64,000 bases of DNA. It comes from Ignavibacteriota bacterium (lineage in GTDB: Bacteria > Bacteroidota > Ignavibacteria > Tepidaquicellales > Tepidaquicellaceae). This document shows, piece by piece, positions 10,063 through 18,851 of this stretch. Made by a program: the position numbers and the translations under genes. Below the pieces are notes generated by a model, which was not told where the DNA came from, ran no database searches, and was given only the letters and a program-made list of their open reading frames with translations. The stretch is from assembly GCA_026390735.1 (NCBI GenBank), contig JAPLFJ010000051.1, forward strand, positions 1 through 64,000. Reading direction: 5' to 3'. The number at the start of each line of letters is the position of its first letter. Positions within the stretch are counted from its first letter, which is position 1.

Positions 10063-10329
10063 TTATTGAATTTCAGTTACCAGATTTATCTCTTTCAGTA
10101 CACTATTAATTTTCGATAGTTCACTTATCTGTCCAGACTTAACAGTCGCCTTCCCTTTTGTGTGTGCAATTACAGCTATCTGCTCACACTGAATAATATC
10201 AAATCCCGTTGCTTTTTGCAATTGCAAAATTACATGTTCCCACAAGTGCTGGGAGTTGAACAGAATCAGCTTCCTCAGCACAGGAGATTCAATATCGGTT
10301 ACAGATTGTTCTTTTTCAAGAGTGCTCAT
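10063..10329 (-). CDS. clpS: ClpS-like adaptor of the Clp protease, divergent
   Basis: This 88-residue protein resembles ClpS, which delivers N-degron substrates to ClpA/ClpC. The core KLILFNSQHLWEHVILQLQ...CEQIAVIAHTKGKATVKSG matches the family fold, with the conserved His and KGKA. The usual N-D-D loop that grips the substrate's N-terminal amine reads N-S-Q, so substrate recognition may be altered or lost. The start is set at the internal ATG (MSTLEKEQS), 10 bp after the dacB stop; an in-frame start upstream would add 21 residues from dacB's coding region. It lies between dacB and the TPR gene in one operon. Confidence 0.75.
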   Translation of the reverse strand: MSTLEKEQSVTDIESPVLRKLILFNSQHLWEHVILQLQKATGFDIIQCEQIAVIAHTKGKATVKSGQISELSKINSVLKEINLVTEIQ

Positions 10330-10339
10330 TAATGAATAA

Positions 10340-11575
10340 TTATTTTCTTGAAAACTGACAAAGGTACTCACATATTTTATCCTGTGTATCACGGTAAGGC
10401 TCCCAGTTCCCGCCTTTAAACCCGTTCATGCCTATGTAAAAAATCAGTAGTTCGTTATCCCTCGATATTGCATAACCTGTGAGAGTACTTACGCTGTTTA
10501 TGGATCCGGTTTTTGCATGTACATTCTGTTCGGCTTCTGTGCCTTTCATTCTTTTCTTTAATGTGCCGTCCACGCCTGCTGTCGGCAGGGATTTATAGAA
10601 TATATCAAACACGTTTTCACTGTCAAACAGATGCTTTAACAGTTGAATGTATACATTTGAAGTCGCAAAATTAAACCTTGTTAAACCCGAGCCCTCAAGA
10701 AATTCATATTCACTTCTTGATATACCAATGCTGGAAAAAAGGTCTATAACAGCGTCAGTTCCTTTTTTAAGAGTACCCGGAGGTTTGTTAAATACGGCAC
10801 CCACGACTTTGAAGATTGTTATAGCAGAATGGTTATCGCTGGGTTTGTTCATATTTGCAAGCACTTCGGAAATGCTGTGCGATACCCTGGCGATTTCTTT
10901 TCCTGATTCAGGTGCATTCCCCGGAATTATAATGCCGCCAAGTTTAATATTCTTACCCGTAAATTCGGTCTGTAAAGTAGTTGCTATTTCAACAGATGGA
11001 TTTATACGGCTTGCATTCCTGTTAAAACTTAAGGAGTTTACAAAAGGCCAGTATTGCAGTTTTGTATCACCTGTATAGTAATTTGCAAGACCGAAGTTTT
11101 CGTCATCAAGGTATGAATCATCATAAATGATGTTGCCAGTAATCTCAGTTATATTTTTAGAATAAAACTTCTTTATTAGTGCGTATAAGTCCCCCGTGCT
11201 GAATTCAGGGTCGCCAAAACCTTTGATGTACAGGTTTCCGTTAATTACTCCATCTGAAATATTCACATCATCTGTGTACAAAACAGTCTTAAACTCATAT
11301 CCCGCACCGAGGTACTGAAGTGCTATTGCAGAGGTAACTACTTTTGATATTGAGGCAGGAATCATTTTCTTACCCGACTGATATTCATAAATTAAATCAT
11401 ATTTTATTGCGCTTGCCACCTGTACAGAAACATCACAATTTACGGACTTAACTATGTTATCAATGTTCTCTTTTAATTCCGATACCCTGTCTTTCGGCTG
11501 AGCGGTCGCAATTACGGTAAGCCATAACGAAAAGAATAATACCGGATAGAATAGTTTTCTATTTACCATCTTCAT
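10340..11575 (-). CDS. dacB: D-alanyl-D-alanine carboxypeptidase/endopeptidase (PBP4, peptidase S13)
   Basis: This 411-residue periplasmic penicillin-binding protein trims or cleaves peptidoglycan stem peptides. The three active-site motifs are visible: SxxK as SISK in PASISKVVTSAIALQ, SxN as SDN in NKPSDNHSAITIFK, and KTG in HAKTGSINSVSTLTGY. A signal peptide is present (KLFYPVLFFSLWLTVIATAQ). The first two Met codons (residues 1 and 3) are both plausible starts. The start lies inside the 3' end of the NUDIX gene (17 bp overlap) and clpS follows after 10 bp, indicating one transcript. Confidence 0.93.
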   Translation of the reverse strand: MKMVNRKLFYPVLFFSLWLTVIATAQPKDRVSELKENIDNIVKSVNCDVSVQVASAIKYDLIYEYQSGKKMIPASISKVVTSAIALQYLGAGYEFKTVLYTDDVNISDGVINGNLYIKGFGDPEFSTGDLYALIKKFYSKNITEITGNIIYDDSYLDDENFGLANYYTGDTKLQYWPFVNSLSFNRNASRINPSVEIATTLQTEFTGKNIKLGGIIIPGNAPESGKEIARVSHSISEVLANMNKPSDNHSAITIFKVVGAVFNKPPGTLKKGTDAVIDLFSSIGISRSEYEFLEGSGLTRFNFATSNVYIQLLKHLFDSENVFDIFYKSLPTAGVDGTLKKRMKGTEAEQNVHAKTGSINSVSTLTGYAISRDNELLIFYIGMNGFKGGNWEPYRDTQDKICEYLCQFSRK

Positions 11576-11999
11576 ATTGACTGATATATTTATTTACTTG
11601 TTTTAATATTTTTTTAGATTCTTTAAATGTAATTTTATCGAAAGCCTTATCGTAAGTAGCCCATTTAAAGTTAATGATTTCATTGTTGTCTATTTTAACT
11701 TTTGTAACAAGAGATTCTGCAATAAAGTAATCAACAATCTTTATTATTTTAGAATTCGTATTGTTAAAAGAATATTTATCCCTGAAAAGGACCTTCTTTC
11801 TCAGGAATGTTATCTTTCTGATACCTGTTTCTTCTTTAAGTTCGCGTATGGCAGTATCCATAAACTTTTCACCGCTTTCAATATGCCCTTTTGGGAAACC
11901 CCAGTGTCCCTGATGCTGTTTCACGAGCAGGTATTTTCTTGAGCGCGGAAAGTTATAATAAAGAATTATACCAACCGAATGATGTCTCTTTGTAATCAA
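11559..11999 (-). CDS. NUDIX hydrolase (bis-tetraphosphatase-like)
   Basis: This 146-residue protein carries a complete NUDIX box at residues 38-60 (GHIESGEKFMDTAIRELKEE then TGI), which binds Mg2+ and hydrolyses nucleoside diphosphate-X compounds. The preceding HQGHWGFPKG segment resembles diadenosine tetraphosphate hydrolases, but substrate cannot be decided from sequence. It is separated from mazG by 4 bp and overlaps dacB by 17 bp. Two NTP/NDP-X clean-up enzymes (MazG and this one) are therefore co-expressed. Confidence 0.88.
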   Translation of the reverse strand: MITKRHHSVGIILYYNFPRSRKYLLVKQHQGHWGFPKGHIESGEKFMDTAIRELKEETGIRKITFLRKKVLFRDKYSFNNTNSKIIKIVDYFIAESLVTKVKIDNNEIINFKWATYDKAFDKITFKESKKILKQVNKYISQYEDGK

Positions 12000-12003
12000 T
12001 GCA

Positions 12004-12792
12004 TTACCCCTTGTTGTTATTTTTAACCCTTACCCATACTTCGTCCATTTCTTCAAGTGTCATCTCGTCGAGTACAAGTTTGTTTTCCCTTGCATAGTCC
12101 TCAATCTTCTGAAAGCGGAATATAAATTTTTCTATTGTTCTTCTTAAAGCATCTTCGGGGTTTATTTTAATAAACCTCGCATAATTTACTATTGAGAAGA
12201 GAACGTCACCAAATTCATCTTCAATCTTTTCCTGGGAGTCGGACTTTTCTATGTTTTCTTTCAGTTCGGATATTTCTTCCAGTATTTTATCGTAAACAGG
12301 TTTTACCTCTTTCCAGTCGAACCCGACCTTTGCTGCTTTTTCCTGAACCCTGTAAGCCCTGAACAACGCAGGAAGTTCTTTAGGAACCCCGTCAAGAACG
12401 GATATTCTGCCCTCTTTCTGTTTCAGTTTTTCCCAGTTAGTCTTCACTTCCTCACTTCCCGACACCACCACATCTCCGAACACGTGCGGATGCCTGCTGA
12501 TTAACTTTTCAGTTTCAGCATCCAGCACACTGCACAAGTCAAAGGCAGAAGTTTCTTCACCCATAATTCCGTGAAAGACAACCTGAAGCATTAAATCGCC
12601 GAGTTCTTTTCTCAGTTCAGTCATATCATTATTATCTATCGCTTCAAGAACTTCATACGATTCTTCAAGCAGGCATCTTCTGAGACTTTTATGTGTCTGC
12701 TCTTTATCCCAGGGACATTCAACACGAAGTTTTCTCACGATGTTAACAAACCCTATAAACTTCTCTGCCAGTAACTTATCTTTATCGGTCAA
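12004..12792 (-). CDS. mazG: MazG nucleoside triphosphate pyrophosphohydrolase
   Basis: This 262-residue protein is about the size of E. coli MazG and contains two all-helical MazG domains. The first has ECPWDKEQTHKSLRRCLLEE and ELRKELGDLMLQVVFH, the second EDEFGDVLFSIVNYARF. The acidic EExxE/ExxD residues bind Mg2+ for hydrolysis of NTPs to NMP and pyrophosphate, a house-cleaning reaction. It is the first gene of the minus-strand operon; the 80 bp gap to divergent thpR should hold promoters for both directions. Confidence 0.95.
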   Translation of the reverse strand: MTDKDKLLAEKFIGFVNIVRKLRVECPWDKEQTHKSLRRCLLEESYEVLEAIDNNDMTELRKELGDLMLQVVFHGIMGEETSAFDLCSVLDAETEKLISRHPHVFGDVVVSGSEEVKTNWEKLKQKEGRISVLDGVPKELPALFRAYRVQEKAAKVGFDWKEVKPVYDKILEEISELKENIEKSDSQEKIEDEFGDVLFSIVNYARFIKINPEDALRRTIEKFIFRFQKIEDYARENKLVLDEMTLEEMDEVWVRVKNNNKG

Positions 12793-12872
12793 TAATTTTT
12801 GCTTTTAATATTAACTTAATCTTATCATATTACAAATTTAAGGAAAGATGTTCAATTTAAAAAACAATCAAA

Positions 12873-13424
12873 ATGAGAACGTTCATATCCCTTAATCTCA
12901 GTGAAGAAACGGTATCCGTACTGAAAGATTTTCAGAGACTGGTAAAAGACAAACTCAGGTATGCAGACTCTAAGAATGTAAAATGGGAAGAGCCTGACAA
13001 ATTTCATATAACTTTATTTTTCATCGGAGACATCGGAGAAGATAAAATTGGAGACCTTAAAATTTCTCTCGGAAACATAAACAAGGAAAAGACCGGAAAA
13101 ATATTTCTTGAACTGGGAATTCTAAACGGCTTTCCTGATTTGAACAGTCCGCGGGTATTATTCGCAGAAGTTATTGATAAGGAAAATAAATTAAAGAGAC
13201 TAAGCGGGATTATAAATAATATTATGAAAGACTTTGGGTTTGAACAAAGCAGTAAGTTTCACGCACATATTACCCTTGGAAGAGTTAAAAGGAATTGCAC
13301 AATTGAAAAGATTATGGGCACAGGCATCAGTCATAATTTTGAGATAAACGGGGTGCACCTGATGAAAAGTGCCTTAAGCAGGGACGGAGCAGTGCATGAG
13401 AGTTTATTATTCGTGGAACTGTGA
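12873..13424 (+). CDS. thpR: RNA 2',3'-cyclic phosphodiesterase (2H superfamily)
   Basis: This 183-residue protein has the two HxTx motifs of the 2H phosphoesterase superfamily: HITL at 45-48 and HITL at 132-135 (FHAHITLGRV). These form the catalytic pair that opens 2',3'-cyclic phosphates and was first described as the LigT/ThpR tRNA ligase activity. Length matches the family. It is transcribed divergently from mazG and followed by a hairpin and a gap, so it is probably monocistronic. Confidence 0.92.
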   Translation: MRTFISLNLSEETVSVLKDFQRLVKDKLRYADSKNVKWEEPDKFHITLFFIGDIGEDKIGDLKISLGNINKEKTGKIFLELGILNGFPDLNSPRVLFAEVIDKENKLKRLSGIINNIMKDFGFEQSSKFHAHITLGRVKRNCTIEKIMGTGISHNFEINGVHLMKSALSRDGAVHESLLFVEL

Positions 13425-13438
13425 GGGGCATAAAAAAA

Positions 13439-13470
13439 GACAGAAGCATCAAGGAGGAGACGCTTCTGTC
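13439..13470. other. Strong hairpin with SD-like loop downstream of thpR
   Basis: GACAGAAGC (13439-13447) pairs perfectly with GCTTCTGTC (13462-13470). The loop contains AAGGAGGAGA, an excellent Shine-Dalgarno sequence. A run of seven A precedes it, so on the minus strand it reads as a hairpin followed by T7 and could terminate transcription coming from the right. On the plus strand there is no T run, so it is not a normal terminator for thpR. Confidence 0.6.
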
Positions 13471-13492
13471 AATAAGGAGGAGAACAATAAAA

Positions 13493-13528
13493 ATGAAAAA
13501 CAACAATACAAAATTAGGCAGTTTTTGA
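13493..13528 (+). CDS. Possible 11-codon peptide MKNNNTKLGSF
   Basis: An ATG lies 11 bp after a near-perfect Shine-Dalgarno sequence (AAGGAGGAGAAC at 13474-13485) and is followed by ten sense codons and TGA. A hairpin with a second SD copy precedes it. Nothing downstream is obviously controlled by it; the next gene starts 91 bp later. It could be a leader peptide, the remnant of a longer gene, or chance. The strong ribosome-binding site is the only support. Confidence 0.3.
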   Translation: MKNNNTKLGSF

Positions 13529-13619
13529 AAGATCTTCTATACCAAAATTTACTCCTATTCGGGGTATAAATGAATATTTTGTAGATATATTTAATAATAA
13601 AATTGATGTATTTTAGACT

Positions 13620-14654
13620 ATGAAGAGAGTTTTAGCGTATATTTTTCTGATGTTTTTATTGCCGGCTCTGCTGTTTGCGGATACGACAAGAGTGCTGTTT
13701 GTCGGAAACAGTTACACTTATGCAAATGATTTACCGTCTATGTTTAAGAATTTAAGTTCGTCTTTGGGTAGGGTTGTTTACACGGAAATGAGTGCGCCAG
13801 GCGGATACTCTTTCGAGCAGCATTTAACCGATGCAGAGACGCAGTTAAAGATATCGAAGGGAAACTGGAACTTCGTTGTACTTCAGGAACAAAGCCAGAT
13901 GCCTGTTATTGATTTCTACAGGTACTACTCCACGTATCCTTCGGCACGCAAACTTGACTCCATAATAAAATCGTACAACAGTAACACAATGTTTTTTATG
14001 ACGTGGGGAAGAAGATACGGCGGGATACAGTGTATAGATACGAGCTGCAGTCCTCCGTTCGGAAATTTCTCTCACATGCAGGACTCGTTGTCGTCCGCAT
14101 ACTTAAGAATAGCGAATGAACTGAGTGCCCAGGTATGCCAGGCGGGAAATGTGTGGAAGCAATCGGTAAACACAGATTCATCAACCGTTCTCTGGGATAC
14201 TGATTTCAGTCATCCCTCGCCAGCGGGTTCGTATTTAACTGCCTGTGCTTTTTACACAAAGATATTTAATTCTTCGTGCATTGGTTCGGATTACACAGCA
14301 GGACTGCCTTCGTCGACGGCTCTTTATTTACAGACCATAGCGTCAAACTATGTTTTAAAAATTACGGGCGAAGGAATAATCATACCGCCTGAATTCATAC
14401 TTCACAAGAATTATCCAAACCCATTTAACAGTTCTACTGTGATAGACTATGAAGTAAACAAAAGAACAGAACTTGACATAGACATATACGACGCAGAAGG
14501 AAGGCTTGTGGAAAGACTATTTAAAGGGGTTGTGAATCAGGGAAGACACAGAATAACCTGGAATGCAAAGAGCGGTTTACCTTCGGGTATTTATTTCATT
14601 ACACTTAAAAACAACGTACAGATAAAAACAGGAAAACTGATTTATCTGAAATAG
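13620..14654 (+). CDS. Secreted SGNH-type hydrolase (DUF4886-like) with T9SS sorting domain
   Basis: This 344-residue protein begins with a signal peptide (MKRVLAYIFLMFLLPALLFA). Block I of SGNH/GDSL hydrolases follows as FVGNSYTYANDLP, with Ser31 the likely nucleophile; VVLQEQSQ resembles block III and DFSHPSPAG supplies the Asp-x-x-His pair. The C-terminal 75 residues are a T9SS type A domain (NYPNPFNSST). It should be an extracellular esterase or carbohydrate-acyl esterase; the substrate is unknown. The convergent kinase gene ends immediately after it (stop codons 1 bp apart), leaving no room for a separate terminator. Confidence 0.82.
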   Translation: MKRVLAYIFLMFLLPALLFADTTRVLFVGNSYTYANDLPSMFKNLSSSLGRVVYTEMSAPGGYSFEQHLTDAETQLKISKGNWNFVVLQEQSQMPVIDFYRYYSTYPSARKLDSIIKSYNSNTMFFMTWGRRYGGIQCIDTSCSPPFGNFSHMQDSLSSAYLRIANELSAQVCQAGNVWKQSVNTDSSTVLWDTDFSHPSPAGSYLTACAFYTKIFNSSCIGSDYTAGLPSSTALYLQTIASNYVLKITGEGIIIPPEFILHKNYPNPFNSSTVIDYEVNKRTELDIDIYDAEGRLVERLFKGVVNQGRHRITWNAKSGLPSGIYFITLKNNVQIKTGKLIYLK

Positions 14655-15839
14655 TTATTGCTTAACAAAAGGCAGAGACACGAAAAAAGTTGAGCCTTTT
14701 TCTGCTTCGGTTTCAAACCATATACTTCCGTTATTCTTTTCCACAAAACTCTTACAGAGAATAAGTCCGAGACCTGTACTTGCTTCGCCCGAAGTACCCT
14801 TTCTGGATACGACTTCTTTCAGTGCGAATATCTTTTTAGCAAGGGCGGGCGGCATTCCTATTCCCGAGTCTTTTACAGATATGACTATATTATTGTTTAT
14901 CATGTTTGCGGCAATTACAACCGAACCGTTTTCCTTCGTGAACTTAACTGCATTGGTTATCAGGTTTCTCAAAACAGTTTCAAGCATGTAAGGGTCGTAC
15001 ACAAAACAAAAGTTTGACGGCATCTTAACATTAACGTTTATATTCTTTGCTGTTATATTGCTGTTCTGGAGATATATAATCCTTTCGACTAAATCGTACA
15101 GATTATTAGAGTCGGGCTTAAATTCAATATTCCCCATTTGCAGCCTGGCCCATTCGAGCAGGTTTGATAGCAGTTCATTCAGCTGACCAGCAGAGTCATT
15201 CATTATATCCAGATAGTGTTTTAATTCTTCAGTTGAATACTTTTCAACTTTAAAACTTAACATTTCTGTAAGTCCTGCAAAACCCGCAAGAGGATTCTTT
15301 AAATCGTGGGCTATAATTGAGAAAAATTTATTCTTCTCCTGATTCAGTATTTCAAGTTCCTGTGCGCTCTTTTCAATGGTGTTTTTGGAAATTATCAGTT
15401 CGGTGTTGAGTAATTCAAGTTCTTTATTCTTGTGCTTCAGTTCTTTTTCTGCTTCTTTAAGTCTAATCTGAGTAGAAACCCTTATTAAGACTTCATCACG
15501 TTTAAATGGTTTTGTAATATAGTCAACCGCTCCGAGTTTAAAGCCCGCAACAATATCCTCAGTTTCGTTCCTGGCGGTAAGAAAAATAACGGGGATGTCC
15601 TTTGTGTCAGGGTTTGATTTAAGAATTGTACAGACATCAAAACCAGAAAGAACCGGCATCATAATATCCAGCAGAATTAAATCGGGTTTCTTATCGTTAG
15701 CTATTTTAACGGCTTTCTCTCCGTTGTCGGCAACATAAAGGTTATAGTAATTTATAAGCAGGGTTCCGATAAGCTGAATATTCTGAGGCTGGTCATCAAC
15801 TATCAGGATAGAATTTTTAATATTCTCTTCGGGTATCAT
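14655..15839 (-). CDS. Response-regulator/histidine-kinase hybrid (REC-HisKA-HATPase)
   Basis: This 394-residue protein has an N-terminal receiver (ILIVDDQPQNIQLIG...LILLDIMMPVLSGFDV, LTAR, YITKPF; phospho-acceptor Asp in LLDIMMP), then a coiled coil, a HisKA domain with the H box FFSIIAHDLKNPLAGF, and an HATPase_c domain (NLITNAVKFTKENG, DSGIGMP, GLGLILCKSFVEKNNG). There is no transmembrane segment, so it is cytoplasmic and probably receives phosphate from, or works with, the 1000-residue kinase 3 bp upstream. It is the last gene of the FIST signalling operon. Confidence 0.92.
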   Translation of the reverse strand: MIPEENIKNSILIVDDQPQNIQLIGTLLINYYNLYVADNGEKAVKIANDKKPDLILLDIMMPVLSGFDVCTILKSNPDTKDIPVIFLTARNETEDIVAGFKLGAVDYITKPFKRDEVLIRVSTQIRLKEAEKELKHKNKELELLNTELIISKNTIEKSAQELEILNQEKNKFFSIIAHDLKNPLAGFAGLTEMLSFKVEKYSTEELKHYLDIMNDSAGQLNELLSNLLEWARLQMGNIEFKPDSNNLYDLVERIIYLQNSNITAKNINVNVKMPSNFCFVYDPYMLETVLRNLITNAVKFTKENGSVVIAANMINNNIVISVKDSGIGMPPALAKKIFALKEVVSRKGTSGEASTGLGLILCKSFVEKNNGSIWFETEAEKGSTFFVSLPFVKQ

Positions 15840-15842
15840 ATA

Positions 15843-18800
15843 TTATAAATTGATTTTAATTTTATTTAAAGCATCGGGTAATTTAATAAGTCTTCGTTTG
15901 AGTGCTTCGATGTCAAAGTTATTATAATCTTCGCGCAGAAGTTTAATATAATTATCCAGCAACGGGTATTTACTCTGCCTGCAGTAAGTGTTAACATCAT
16001 TAATAAACGTAATAATTTCGGATAAGTCCATATAATCGGGCAGTCTTTTACTTCTTTCGACAAACAGTATAATCAGTTCGTTTGTAATGGTTCTGAACAG
16101 TTCAATGCGGGCTGTATCGATTTCTGAAAAATCATAGTTAACAGATATTTCTTCCGCCTCGGGTTCGGTAACCCTGGTAAAAGGTAAAAATCTGATTAAC
16201 TCTTTAAGCAGATCTTTCTTCTGAAGCGGTTTTCTGAGATAACCATTAAATTCTTTTTTAATCCTTGCTTCGTCACCCCTCATTGAAGAAGCGGTAAAGG
16301 CAACAACAGGAATATTCGAGGTAACGGGGTCTTTCTTAATCATAGCCGTAGCCTCATACCCTGTAATTCCGGGCATACGCAAATCCATAAGAATTAAATC
16401 GGGTTTAAAAACTTTAGAATACTCAACCACTTTACTGCCGGAATTCAGTTCGCCGAACCGAACATCCGAACCGTCTAAATATATCTTAACAATCTCAATA
16501 TTCTGCTGAATATCATCTACGATTAATATTCTGGATTTACCAAAATTCAGTTTCTCCTTTCCCCAGTCAATTAACTCATTTTGTTTTTCGACCACATCAA
16601 CCTTCTTCACGTTCTTAAGAGAAACGGTAAACTTACTGCCTTTACCGGGCTCACTCATTACGCTGATTTCTCCATTCATCATTTCGACCAGTTTCTTTGA
16701 AATAGCAAGTCCCAGACCCGTACCGCCGAAATGTTTTGCGCTGATACCGCTTGCCTGTCTGAAAGAATCGAATATGAGACTCTGTTCTTCAAGAGGTATG
16801 CCTATTCCTGTATCTTCCACCACAATTGAAAGGTCGTAAGTTTTTTCCCTGCGGCTTACAAGTTTCAGAACAACTTTCACGTAACCTGAATTCGTAAACT
16901 TAACAGCATTACCAACGATGTTCAATAAAATCTGCCGTAACCTGATTTCGTCCAGATAAAGATGTTTAGGCAATATATCGGGAATGCTCAGTTCAAAGTC
17001 TATACCTTTTTCTTCTGTCTTGTGAGAGAAAATATGCTTTAAATCAGTAATAATATCCTTAATATTTACGGGCTCGGACTGAAGTTCGAGTTTGCCCGCT
17101 TCTATTTTTGAAAGGTCTAAAATATCATTTATTAATGAAAGTAAAGTCCTTCCGCTGTTCAGGATGGTCTTTAAATAACTTTTAGGAGCGGGCTCGTCAA
17201 TGGTATTGTACAGTATTTCCGAGAAACCGAGAATTGCATTCATAGGAGTCCTTATTTCGTGACTCATATTTGCAATAAATTCACTCTTTGCCAGGTTGGC
17301 ATTATCGGCAATGGCTTTTTGCTTAATCAGTTCTCTTTCAAACTTATACCTGTAGATAGAACCTGCGATAATTTCGCCAGTAAGTTTTAACAGGTTAATT
17401 TTATCTTCATCCCATTCTTTCCTGTATTTAACGGAATCAAAGCCGATAAAGCCGATAAGCAGGTTACTGTAGAACAAAGGAACGGTAACTAACGATACTA
17501 TACCCTGTGAAGTCAGCATTTCCCTTTCATCTTTATATTCATCAGGAATGTCTGATACTTTTGGTATATAAACGTGTTCGTTATTGTTAAACTTATCAAA
17601 CCATCTCGGTATTAAATCATTAGAAATCCCCTGAAGATTATCTTTTTCCGGCTTTATTCCTTCGTTACACCATTCATACGTATTGTTCATCACATCATCT
17701 ACAAGATTAAACTCAAAGATATAAGCTCTGTCAACATCGGTATACTTACCAAGTTTCTCCAGTGCGCTGTTAATACTGTCGTTTATTTCAATGGTCGGTT
17801 TTTTTATTAAATCGGATGATATTTCGTTAACTAGGGAATGAAGTTCATTGATTGCCTCGAGCTGCTGCTCTGTTTTTTTCTGCTCAGTAAAATCTCGGAT
17901 AAGAACAAGCACTTCATTATCCACAAATTCCTTTATTCTTGCTTCGTAATATCTTTTAATCTCATTAATATCTATCGAATATTCATATGATTCTAGGTTA
18001 TGAGTTTGCAGTGACTTTTCAATAGCCTGCTGAATTCCATTGGACAAATCTTCAGGTAGAATATCCCTGAAATTATTGCCTAAAAATCTTTCAGGGTCAA
18101 CTAATAATTGTGAAGGGTCTGCGGTATGGTAATTAATAATTTCTCCATCTGCCGTCATGTTAAAAACAAGGTCTGGAATAGCATCCAGCAATGCCCTGTT
18201 TCTCTGTTCGCTTTTCTTAAGAGCATCTTCGGCAAGTTTTCTTTCAGTCATATCGATAAAACTTTCGATAATCATTTCCCTGCCGTTAATTTTAATTATG
18301 CTTGCAGACTTAAGGATATCAATTTTCTCACCGTTTGATTTCAGAAGTACTCTTTCGGACCTGTCAACTTTAATGCGAAGGTCGGTAACGGGACAGTTTC
18401 CGACTTCGGCAGGACAAATAAACTTATGGCACAAGGAACCTTCCACATCTTCCCTTTTTCTTCCCATCATAAGTAAGGCAGTTTTGTTTACGTCAGTAAT
18501 TTTGTGTTCAGCAGGGTCTATTAACATAATCCCCGCCTGAACATTATCAAGAATCACACGCATTCTTTCTTCGCTCACCGACAGGAGTGCCGAGGTTTTA
18601 TTCTTTTCTTCAACTTCGTTTTTTAACTGTTCATTGGCGAGGACTAATTCATTAGTCTTCACTTTAACCACTTCCTGAAGTTGAACATTGGCCTCGAAGA
18701 GAGAATAATCGTTACCAGACATCCCAACATTTTTCTCAACTTTAGACATCAGGGCTTTCTGTATCTTCCCTGATTTCTCTAATTCCTTTTCAAGTTGAAG

Positions 18801-18845
18801 AACTCTGGCTTCCAGCGCGGCGATTTTATCTGTTTGACTGCTCAT
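15843..18845 (-). CDS. Cytoplasmic hybrid sensor histidine kinase (coiled coil-PAS-PAS-GAF-HisKA-HATPase-REC)
   Basis: This 1000-residue protein has a coiled coil (about 1-90), two PAS domains (about 92-205 and 210-325), a GAF domain (about 340-500), HisKA with H box [20 protein letters not shown] near 527, HATPase_c ([39 protein letters not shown]) and a receiver ([14 protein letters not shown]...[16 protein letters not shown]) near 755-875. The last 120 residues are helical and not recognised. No membrane segment is seen, so the signal is intracellular. It starts 6 bp after the FIST gene stop, which suggests that the FIST protein supplies or modulates the input. Confidence 0.92.
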   Translation of the reverse strand: MSSQTDKIAALEARVLQLEKELEKSGKIQKALMSKVEKNVGMSGNDYSLFEANVQLQEVVKVKTNELVLANEQLKNEVEEKNKTSALLSVSEERMRVILDNVQAGIMLIDPAEHKITDVNKTALLMMGRKREDVEGSLCHKFICPAEVGNCPVTDLRIKVDRSERVLLKSNGEKIDILKSASIIKINGREMIIESFIDMTERKLAEDALKKSEQRNRALLDAIPDLVFNMTADGEIINYHTADPSQLLVDPERFLGNNFRDILPEDLSNGIQQAIEKSLQTHNLESYEYSIDINEIKRYYEARIKEFVDNEVLVLIRDFTEQKKTEQQLEAINELHSLVNEISSDLIKKPTIEINDSINSALEKLGKYTDVDRAYIFEFNLVDDVMNNTYEWCNEGIKPEKDNLQGISNDLIPRWFDKFNNNEHVYIPKVSDIPDEYKDEREMLTSQGIVSLVTVPLFYSNLLIGFIGFDSVKYRKEWDEDKINLLKLTGEIIAGSIYRYKFERELIKQKAIADNANLAKSEFIANMSHEIRTPMNAILGFSEILYNTIDEPAPKSYLKTILNSGRTLLSLINDILDLSKIEAGKLELQSEPVNIKDIITDLKHIFSHKTEEKGIDFELSIPDILPKHLYLDEIRLRQILLNIVGNAVKFTNSGYVKVVLKLVSRREKTYDLSIVVEDTGIGIPLEEQSLIFDSFRQASGISAKHFGGTGLGLAISKKLVEMMNGEISVMSEPGKGSKFTVSLKNVKKVDVVEKQNELIDWGKEKLNFGKSRILIVDDIQQNIEIVKIYLDGSDVRFGELNSGSKVVEYSKVFKPDLILMDLRMPGITGYEATAMIKKDPVTSNIPVVAFTASSMRGDEARIKKEFNGYLRKPLQKKDLLKELIRFLPFTRVTEPEAEEISVNYDFSEIDTARIELFRTITNELIILFVERSKRLPDYMDLSEIITFINDVNTYCRQSKYPLLDNYIKLLREDYNNFDIEALKRRLIKLPDALNKIKINL

Positions 18846-18851
18846 CAGAAT

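Noticed and set aside
10330-10392. 21-residue N-terminal extension of ClpS
   Set aside because: The extension lies inside dacB's coding region and lacks similarity to ClpS; the internal ATG fits the family length.
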